From: an uncultured Acidimicrobiales bacterium
GTDB lineage: Bacteria; Actinomycetota; Acidimicrobiia; Acidimicrobiales; SHLQ01
Assembly (NCBI GenBank): GCA_938015295.1
Contig: CALLQB010000006.1
Location: 1 to 64,000 of the forward strand
Direction: 5' to 3'
DNA length: 64,000 nt
The notes under the pieces are model-generated. The model did not search any database, was not told the origin of the DNA, and saw only the letters and a program-made list of their open reading frames with translations. How positions within the stretch are numbered: position 1 is the stretch's first letter; every line of letters begins with the position of its first letter. This document shows positions 58,017 to 64,000 of the stretch, piece after piece. A program made the translations under genes and the position numbers.

Positions 58017-58045
58017 AGTCTAGGAGCGTGTTACACCAATGCCAA
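58017..58045 (-). promoter_or_regulatory. Predicted rpsL (str operon) promoter
   Basis: On the minus strand TTGGCA (58040-58045) and TAGACT (58017-58022) are spaced by exactly 17 bases, a strong match to the housekeeping consensus. The resulting leader of ~125 bases contains a small hairpin (GGCCCG...CGGGCC near 57990-58008). The lipoprotein gene is transcribed away on the other strand. Confidence 0.65.
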
Positions 58046-58142
58046 TCCGCGCGCACCGAAGTCTTTTTGATTACCCTCGCAGAAGACGAAGAAGCAATAT
58101 ACATTGGAATACATGCAAAGTTGTCCATATCTTCCCCTATGG

Positions 58143-59936
58143 ATGCGCTCTTTCAGCAGCAGCCGTCGTGTACTTGGTCTCCTCATCGTGCTGACGTTGG
58201 TTGTTTCGGCGTGTTCCAACGCCTCACCCCTAGTTGATGAGGCAAACGGCACGGTCGACTCGTCAAACGGCGACAGCTCCGACTCCGACGAGCCCACGAC
58301 CACGATCGACAACGCGGGCGACAGCGGCGACGCCAATGCTGGTAACGGGGACGTACTTGGCGACCCCGGCATTGGATCTTCGGGCAATCCTTCGCTGGCC
58401 GGCTTGACCTTTGCTGAGTTCGGACCGATTGATATCTCTGGCTTCGCCAGGGGTCTCGACTCGTGCGCCAACATCGACCCAGCCCGCTTCAGCGAACTGC
58501 TCGGCCGACCGCTCGTCGCCGACCCGGTGCTCGATCGGGCGAACGTTGAACCGAGTTCGCCCGACAGAACCTGCGTTCTGTTTGCTGCAGAAAACCCCAG
58601 CATCGATCTCGTGCGCATCAATGCCACCGACGATGTAGCCACCTGGGTCAGGTGGGTGAACGACAACGAACAACTGTCACCAGCCGACATCGGCCTGTTC
58701 AAAGCCGCAAATGACCCCGCTTCGGTATCGTACGGCGAAGGCGGAGACTTTGGCTTTGGCACCCTCGAGGTAGTCGGCGACGGTGCTCGATTGCTGATCG
58801 AGGCCCGCCAATGGGATTCGGGAATCGAGTATGCGCCGCTGCCTCTCGAGAACCTTGCCGCCATGGCGTCGATCGCGGCAGCTCAGCTAACGAGTCCCGG
58901 TCCAGCAAGCGGCTCTATGGCTCTTCAGTCGTGCGACGACCTCGATGTTGATGAATGGTCTGCTCTCCTCAACGATGAACTCGAACAGTTCCGCGCATCG
59001 TCGTTTGATGGCGCGCTCACCTGCACCGCCGTTGCTCGGTCAGGGAACCGCGTGCAGGTTCTGGTGCAAGAACTCGAACTTGCCCAGCTGGCGGCTGAGA
59101 AGGCGGTCGTGCTTCGAACCTCTTACGGCGATGCACTCCGCGAACCTGAGTCGATCGAGGTCGACAACGCCGACATAGCATGGGAAATCGATCGGATCTT
59201 TGACGATGACCAGAGCGGATCTCGACAATCGGTTCTCCAACAGGTTGTGGGGACCAAGGGCCCTGTTTTTGCTCGGGTTTCCATCCGCGAAAGCACCCGC
59301 GAAGACCGAACGACCCTCGCAGCGCTCACCAACGCTCTCGGTGCAGTACTCGATGGCGGATCACTCTCGGCAAACGAGGAGCCTCCTGAAGTCGTGGTCG
59401 ACGATCAACCGGTTTCGGCAACCGTGGCCCAGTTTCTCGATTCGGGTGCCCAGGTCGAAGTTGCGCCGCTCACTCGGGGGCTGACGGCCTGCGCCGACCT
59501 CGATCTGTCATCGTTTGAAAAAATCACGGGAATCAGCCTGAGCGCTGTCGATGGCATCGTGGGGTTGACCCCTCCAGCCGAAGACGCGACCACCGCAGCG
59601 ACTACGCCACGCACAAACGTCGAGTGTTCAATCGTGCATGCCGACGACGACTCTCGTGTCGAGATGCGTGTCTCGGCCGCTTCCACTGCCGCCGATCAGG
59701 CGGCATGGAGAAACTTTGCCAAGATCAATGGACTCGTCGCGATCGAGGGCATCGACGACCGTGCCTTCTGGAACGGCGACACCGAAGAGGAAACCGCGGA
59801 GACACTCATCTTGTACGTCGAGGAGGGCGATGCTCGCCTGCTCGTCGAGCTGACCCGCCATGAGTGGACTCCAGACATCGATCTGTTCTGGGTGTCGCAG
59901 GCATTCGCACGCGAACTATTTTCGCCCGCCGACTAA
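58143..59936 (+). CDS. Large predicted lipoprotein with three DUF3558-like repeats
   Basis: A 597-residue exported protein. The ATG at 58143 gives a compact lipoprotein signal (RSFSSSRRVLGLLIVLTL then VVSAC); alternative starts at 58104 and 58113 add up to 13 residues. A Ser/Asp/Thr linker follows. Three domains of ~150-180 residues each open with a similar block: LDSCANIDPARFSELLG, LQSCDDLDVDEWSALLN and LTACADLDLSSFEKITG. A second Cys ~45-65 residues later suggests one disulfide per domain. The pattern resembles actinobacterial DUF3558 lipoproteins. Function unknown; it would sit outside the membrane. Divergent from rpsL. Confidence 0.65.
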   Translation: MRSFSSSRRVLGLLIVLTLVVSACSNASPLVDEANGTVDSSNGDSSDSDEPTTTIDNAGDSGDANAGNGDVLGDPGIGSSGNPSLAGLTFAEFGPIDISGFARGLDSCANIDPARFSELLGRPLVADPVLDRANVEPSSPDRTCVLFAAENPSIDLVRINATDDVATWVRWVNDNEQLSPADIGLFKAANDPASVSYGEGGDFGFGTLEVVGDGARLLIEARQWDSGIEYAPLPLENLAAMASIAAAQLTSPGPASGSMALQSCDDLDVDEWSALLNDELEQFRASSFDGALTCTAVARSGNRVQVLVQELELAQLAAEKAVVLRTSYGDALREPESIEVDNADIAWEIDRIFDDDQSGSRQSVLQQVVGTKGPVFARVSIRESTREDRTTLAALTNALGAVLDGGSLSANEEPPEVVVDDQPVSATVAQFLDSGAQVEVAPLTRGLTACADLDLSSFEKITGISLSAVDGIVGLTPPAEDATTAATTPRTNVECSIVHADDDSRVEMRVSAASTAADQAAWRNFAKINGLVAIEGIDDRAFWNGDTEEETAETLILYVEEGDARLLVELTRHEWTPDIDLFWVSQAFARELFSPAD

Positions 59937-60814
59937 AAGATGATCTCGCCATCGGTGAGGTCGGCCAGCCGTTGGTTAGAACCAACGAACTTCTTTGCAA
60001 GCTTGTCACGCACCTCGGCGTCACCCTTGTCGTACTCACGTTTGTTGTAAGTCGGGTACTCGCCATCCTCAACAGGAGGAATCCCCAAGAAGTCAAAGGC
60101 GCGACGTACCGTCTTCTCCGGCTCAGCCAGCAATTGACGCTGGTCGAGAACCAGCACTTGATCACGTCCGAGATGATGGTGATACCGCTCGATCTGTTCT
60201 GCATAATGACCGCGGGCGGCGTAGCTGAAATGCATATCAGCGAAGCTCACATACGTCGGATCAGCGGCCATCTTTTCGTGCTCGCCTTCCAGACGCGATT
60301 CCTCTGCATCGATGGCTGCGCCAAGCGGTAGCTTCTCGAACCCTCTTGCAAGCTCATGCTGGTGGTGCGATATTGCCCGATCGACCGGATCGCGGAGCAA
60401 CGCGATGACCTTGGTGGTTGGCAGGCATCCGGCGATTCGAGCAGCGATTTGCGGGTGATACAGGTAGTACGGGCTGCCTTCGCCGACCGCCGTTGGCAAT
60501 CCGGTTCGCGACTGCACATCATCAAGATTTTGCTGCAGCGGAAAGTGTGAGCGATACCACGACGGCGGATGGTGGAACCCAGAGTCGTACCAGTGCACAC
60601 CCTTATTGCGGATGGGGCCGAAGACGTTCTCGTGAGCGAGTAAGTAATAGAACAACGACGTCGTTCCGGCTCGTTGAGCACCGACGATCAAGAAGTCAGG
60701 GAGCGCACGCTTGTCGGCGGTGAGGCGCGTGATGCTTGTCGTCGCCGTACGAACCACCCGCCTGGCAGGAGTCGGCAGAGAGAACTTTCCAAGTGAACCG
60801 CGTCCGTGAGCCAT
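59933..60814 (-). CDS. PAPS-dependent sulfotransferase
   Basis: A 293-residue cytosolic-fold sulfotransferase. The 5'-phosphosulfate loop is DFLIVGAQRAGTTSLFYYL near residue 42 and the 3'-phosphate motif is KVIALLRDPVDRAISHHQHE; GEGSPYYLYHP and HYAEQIERYHHHLGRDQVL are family features. It transfers sulfate from PAPS to a hydroxyl, probably on a surface glycan, given its neighbours. Its start overlaps the next gene's stop by one base, and its stop overlaps the convergent lipoprotein stop by four. Confidence 0.88.
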   Translation of the reverse strand: MAHGRGSLGKFSLPTPARRVVRTATTSITRLTADKRALPDFLIVGAQRAGTTSLFYYLLAHENVFGPIRNKGVHWYDSGFHHPPSWYRSHFPLQQNLDDVQSRTGLPTAVGEGSPYYLYHPQIAARIAGCLPTTKVIALLRDPVDRAISHHQHELARGFEKLPLGAAIDAEESRLEGEHEKMAADPTYVSFADMHFSYAARGHYAEQIERYHHHLGRDQVLVLDQRQLLAEPEKTVRRAFDFLGIPPVEDGEYPTYNKREYDKGDAEVRDKLAKKFVGSNQRLADLTDGEIIF

Positions 60815-62040
60815 CAGGCAGCCTTTTCGGTAGTGGCAACGTTGTCGCCCAGTTGTTCAAGCAATGCGACTTTGCAGTCTTTGGCGTCCGGTCCGAGGGC
60901 CTCGACTAGGCCTTGTCGACGAGTGCTGAGCTGTGAACTCAGGGCACCTTCACTATTGCGGGCAATTGCTTCGAAGAGATAGAGATCAACGAGCAGATCA
61001 GCGAGGTCGCCGCTGACGTCGAGTTCAGGCAGCATTTCTGTTGCCCGACGAATCACTGCAGGCCGAGCTTGAGCCGCAGAGCGGTTGTCGATGAAACGCT
61101 CAACCTGAAAGAGAAAGTGGACTAGGTCAAGGCCGACCGGAACGTCGGTCGCATGTCGTTCCCAGTCCCACACCAGCAACCTTCCATCTTGAGTGGGTTG
61201 GGTATTCCACGGCGACCAGTCTCCGTGGAAACCGCCGATATCGATCGGGGTCTTCGACGCGAAGTTGTACAACTCAACTTGTGGAAGCCGAGCGTGAATC
61301 CGCTCGAAGAATCCACACGCCGAAACCGCATCGGCCGTCGTTCGGTGCATCGAAACAATTTCGCGCAAGCCCTGCATTGTTGGCGCCGGCGAAAACTCTG
61401 GTGCGCGTTCCGCGTCGATCGCCAGCGGAGAGACGACGAGCAGCTCGAGGCCACGCCAACGCTCGTGGCGAAGAACTTTGGGCGTCACAATATGGGTCGA
61501 AGTTGATGCCTCGTTGAACGAAGCGATCGCTGCGCCTTCGGTGGCGACGAGCCGCGACGTGAGATCGTCCCAACCGACCTTCGCGACCGAACGAAGCGAA
61601 CCTGCGTCGTCAAGCACGCGGACCACTGGTTTTCGGTTTGGCCGAAGCGGTCCACAACTCGACGCCAGGCGAGCGTCGACGTCGGTAAGTTCACTGAGGT
61701 GTTGACGCAAGGTCGGTTCGGGCGAATTGAGAATCAGCTTGCCCGGCAAGGCACCAGCAACCCCTGGGATCCGCAGCACTCGACCCGCAAGAGAACGAAC
61801 GATGCCCTGACCGGCCTTGCCTACGGCGTCAGCGATGCCGTGACGGGAGCGTGCGTCAATCACGATGGTTGCGCGTTCGACACGAGGAAGAGCCACATAC
61901 ATTTCGTCGGGTCTGCCTGACCGCTCAAAACTTGCGGTCGGATGTCCGCCAAGAATCTGCGCCCACCAATCAATTGGCAACGCGGTCGCCGAAGCAGGGC
62001 TCAAGATGTCGCTCTGAGGTGTCTCGTCGGTGGATGTCAT
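60814..62040 (-). CDS. Phosphotransferase-fold (APH/choline-kinase-like) protein
   Basis: A 408-residue protein with a kinase-like fold. The ATG at 62040 overlaps the upstream stop as ATGA; a longer frame would overlap that gene by over 300 bases. The catalytic loop is FHGDWSPWNTQ (HxDxxxxN) and the metal-binding VWDWERHATDVP follows; the N-lobe Lys could be in SVAKVGWDDL. Members phosphorylate small molecules such as sugars, choline or homoserine. Set between sulfotransferase and O-antigen polymerase genes, it may modify a glycan precursor. Substrate not predictable. Confidence 0.75.
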   Translation of the reverse strand: MTSTDETPQSDILSPASATALPIDWWAQILGGHPTASFERSGRPDEMYVALPRVERATIVIDARSRHGIADAVGKAGQGIVRSLAGRVLRIPGVAGALPGKLILNSPEPTLRQHLSELTDVDARLASSCGPLRPNRKPVVRVLDDAGSLRSVAKVGWDDLTSRLVATEGAAIASFNEASTSTHIVTPKVLRHERWRGLELLVVSPLAIDAERAPEFSPAPTMQGLREIVSMHRTTADAVSACGFFERIHARLPQVELYNFASKTPIDIGGFHGDWSPWNTQPTQDGRLLVWDWERHATDVPVGLDLVHFLFQVERFIDNRSAAQARPAVIRRATEMLPELDVSGDLADLLVDLYLFEAIARNSEGALSSQLSTRRQGLVEALGPDAKDCKVALLEQLGDNVATTEKAA

Positions 62041-63422
62041 ACCCAAACCTCCATCGAATCGTTCGTTGCTCGGTTGCCAAAGGACGTGTCGCCGCGCACG
62101 GCCGTAGTCGCAGCCACTGCTGGACCACTTTCCTTCGAGGATCGGTCGGGGCGTAGCAGTACCGCGAGCACGATAAAGCCAATGTGCAATGGCGCCGGAA
62201 GCATGTTGTAGAACCACATCTGGATCAGCAACATCCCAAACGTGACGTGCAGCCACAGTCGGCCAGGCGTCAAATCTCGCGCCGTGCGAATCGTCATCAT
62301 CACCAAGAAGCCCACGTAGAGAATGGCGCCCGGAATTCCTTGGGAAAAGAGCACGGTCCAAAAGTGGCCGTGCGTTCCAACAGCAGGAAGGTTGGGGTTA
62401 TCCTCATTCGACTTGGGTGCGCCGTAGCCGAGGATCGGCGAGTCGTCGACGCTCTCGAGCACCGCGACATACAAGGCGCTTCGGCTGCCGTTCGCATGGT
62501 CGCTCTCGGCTCGGCCCTGGACGAGTCCATAGAGCGGCGTGAGCAGCACGAGGCCCGCAATGACAACAAACGAGGCCAGAACCTGGAAGGCCTTGCGGCG
62601 CTGGCCCGCCTGCGCCCGGCGCAACGTGACGTACACACCCGCAACAAACAGTGAGAGCCAAAGGCCACGATTTACCGAAACGATGGCAGGCACCGTGAGC
62701 GCCGCGACCGCAAGGGGCATCAGCAGGCGAGCTTTCACGCCGCGCATCTGTGACCAAGCAGCTAACGCAATCGGTGTCAGCAGCGCCGTGTTCGCTCCCC
62801 ACTGGTTCGTAAAGAGAAACGGCGCGGCTGGGCGGTTGAGGTCGAATCCAAGAAACACCTGCACCTGAGCGAACTTCGGACGTACAAGACTCACCACGAA
62901 GTCGCTCGACTTCAGCGCTCCGGGCAACAACATTTCGGCCGGACTCGTGAGTTGCACATCGCCAAGAATGACGCCGAGATAGCCACCTCCAAGAGCACAA
63001 AACCAGAACACAAGCATCAGTCGAACGACCCGATCAAAAGGCAGCAGCCTTGCCGGCATGTTGTAGATCCACAGGAAGAACACGGTCGCGGAGAAATACA
63101 ACGCAGCGCGGTACCCAAAGGAAACGAACCGCTCGAACCGAACCTCCAACATCACCGCCGACAGCATCATCCAGACCAGAAACGAAGCCCAGACGCCGAA
63201 TCCCTTCGGGACCCTGATCACCTTGCGACGAGCGAGCTGCACCGTCATAGGTATCGCCGCAATAATGAAGGCAACCTGGCTCAGGCCGAGGATCCACCAC
63301 AGCGGATACGCGGCGAACAGCGCGACGAAGGGAAGATCCGGTCGACGCAGTCGCCGGTAGATCTTGCCGGCGCCACTAACGGCGAGTCGGCTTGTCTCTT
63401 CGAGGATGAATGCTGCAGCCAT
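62037..63422 (-). CDS. O-antigen polymerase/ligase-family membrane protein
   Basis: A 461-residue polytopic protein with about ten TM helices (LPFVALFAAYPLWWILGLSQ, VAALTVPAIVSVNRGLWLSL). The large loop has the Wzy/WaaL signature SRSALYVAVLESVDDSPILG followed by GYGAPKS and THGHFWTVLFSQGIPGAIL. The conserved His and Arg/Ser residues fit glycan polymerase or ligase chemistry at the outer membrane face. The C-terminal ~35 residues are hydrophilic. It belongs to a polysaccharide unit that continues beyond the window. Confidence 0.82.
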   Translation of the reverse strand: MAAAFILEETSRLAVSGAGKIYRRLRRPDLPFVALFAAYPLWWILGLSQVAFIIAAIPMTVQLARRKVIRVPKGFGVWASFLVWMMLSAVMLEVRFERFVSFGYRAALYFSATVFFLWIYNMPARLLPFDRVVRLMLVFWFCALGGGYLGVILGDVQLTSPAEMLLPGALKSSDFVVSLVRPKFAQVQVFLGFDLNRPAAPFLFTNQWGANTALLTPIALAAWSQMRGVKARLLMPLAVAALTVPAIVSVNRGLWLSLFVAGVYVTLRRAQAGQRRKAFQVLASFVVIAGLVLLTPLYGLVQGRAESDHANGSRSALYVAVLESVDDSPILGYGAPKSNEDNPNLPAVGTHGHFWTVLFSQGIPGAILYVGFLVMMTIRTARDLTPGRLWLHVTFGMLLIQMWFYNMLPAPLHIGFIVLAVLLRPDRSSKESGPAVAATTAVRGDTSFGNRATNDSMEVWV

Positions 63423-63443
63423 GCGGGTGGAACCGGTCGCTTG

Positions 63444-64000
63444 TTAGATGCTGCGGCCGTGGCGCTGAATCCGTGCAACCAGGAAGTCGGGGCTCACGAC
63501 ACCAGCAGCCATGGCGATGGCGAGGTACGCCCGCTTTTGTTTCGGGTCAAGTTTGAGGGTTTCGACTGCGGTCTTCACCGTCTCGCTGCGTTTGCCCAAC
63601 GCGCCGAGAGCGAATGCGATCTGGCCCTTGATTCGGGCAAGTCCCTCTTTGTCATCGTGAAATTCCGGATACCCGGCGAGGAGATATTCAAGGCCCTCAA
63701 TCCGCATCTGCCAACGCTCGGCATAAAACGACGCTTGGTGCCAGAGCACCTCAACCAACGCTTCTGGAACGGCCCCGATGTCGGTTCGACGAGCGGCCCG
63801 AAGAACAAACTCGTAGTCTTCGCCGTACCCGCCCGGAACGTTCTCGTCGACCATACCCATCTCGTCGATCAGTTTCCGGCGCATGATGAACGTCGACGGA
63901 TGCGTCGATTCAAACATGCGAGAGTTGATCAGGTCGCCGAACGTGACACGATCCTTAGTAGGCACGCGAGGAAGACGTTCGCCCTCAAACACGACGTGGA
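63444..64000 (-). CDS. GT2 glycosyltransferase, C-terminal part (truncated by window end)
   Basis: The frame is open to the right edge, so at least 185 C-terminal residues of a longer protein are present. The GT2 catalytic end is visible: STHPSTFIMRRKLIDEMGMV, then the acidic VPGGYGEDYEFVLRAARR (GGYGEDYEF contains the base region). The remaining ~110 residues are helical and TPR-like (GQIAFALGALGKRSETVKTA). It would add a sugar to the polysaccharide made by the adjacent polymerase unit. Confidence 0.8.
   Translation of the reverse strand, partial: HVVFEGERLPRVPTKDRVTFGDLINSRMFESTHPSTFIMRRKLIDEMGMVDENVPGGYGEDYEFVLRAARRTDIGAVPEALVEVLWHQASFYAERWQMRIEGLEYLLAGYPEFHDDKEGLARIKGQIAFALGALGKRSETVKTAVETLKLDPKQKRAYLAIAMAAGVVSPDFLVARIQRHGRSI

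Noticed and set aside
57884-58142. tRNA or small RNA gene between rpsL and the lipoprotein
   Set aside because: No cloverleaf pairing or T-loop consensus was seen; the region is explained by the rpsL promoter and leader.
61840-62361. N-terminal extension of the phosphotransferase-like protein to 62361
   Set aside because: It would overlap the O-antigen polymerase gene by over 300 bases; the ATG at 62040 overlaps its stop by only four.

Overview
The window looks like a high-G+C actinobacterial chromosome, most likely an Acidimicrobiia-type environmental genome. That taxonomic call is from recalled protein similarity and gene order; no search was run. The core is the conserved actinobacterial run of ribosomal and cell-wall genes, almost all on the minus strand: rpsL-rpsG-fusA-tuf-rpsJ, the rest of the S10/spc/alpha ribosomal operons, truA, rplM-rpsI-glmM-glmS, acpS-nnrD/E-alr, tsaE-tsaB-rimI-tsaD and groES-groEL. 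The first ~3.1 kb is different. The small genes there and the distal ~85% of GroEL look alphaproteobacterial (Rhodobacterales-like), whereas groES, its CIRCE operator and the first ~70 residues of GroEL look actinobacterial. The left end may therefore be an assembly chimera or a recombinant.

Layout, left to right. 1-1.7 kb: alphaproteobacterial-like end with a nucleotidyltransferase and small conserved proteins. 1.7-3.7 kb: groEL/groES with a perfect CIRCE. 3.8-8.4 kb: a Wzz-like membrane protein and a four-gene plus-strand catabolic operon (2OG-Fe(II) oxygenase, beta-hydroxyacid dehydrogenase, class II aldolase, enolase-superfamily dehydratase) behind a palindromic operator-like site. 8.5-11.3 kb: genes for the tRNA t6A modification and RimI. 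11.3-22.4 kb: S58 peptidase, a GTDC1/QTMAN-like glycosyltransferase, alr, nnrD/E, acpS, a lipoprotein, an unusually large GlmS (1142 aa), glmM, rpsI and rplM. 22.7-27.2 kb: a secreted delta-60/Ig/Fn3-like protein convergent with a BcsA-like GT2 synthase. 27.3-31.4 kb: truA and the alpha operon down from infA. 31.7-34.1 kb: a two-component system and a DtxR-type regulator, where map would usually lie. 34.1-45.7 kb: adk, secY and the spc/S10 genes to rplC. 46-52.7 kb: an AI-2E-family permease, a SARP/AfsR-like regulator and an MpaB-type oxygenase, which split rpsJ from rplC. 53-57.9 kb: rpsJ, tuf, fusA, rpsG, rpsL. 58-64 kb: a repeat lipoprotein and surface-polysaccharide genes (sulfotransferase, phosphotransferase-like protein, O-antigen polymerase/ligase, partial GT2).

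Most genes are translation and envelope housekeeping functions, tightly packed with 1-8 nt overlaps. The accessory content consists of gene blocks placed at joints of the ribosomal supercluster. The most distinctive features are the giant GlmS with a large insert just after the catalytic Cys and a ~310-residue C-terminal extension, a perfect inverted repeat enclosing the glmM ribosome-binding site and start codon, a CUG start for infA, an L22 with a His/Asp tract, pentapeptide repeats and a 'sunset'-like tail, and the split S10 operon. No rRNA or tRNA gene, insertion sequence or CRISPR array was recognised.
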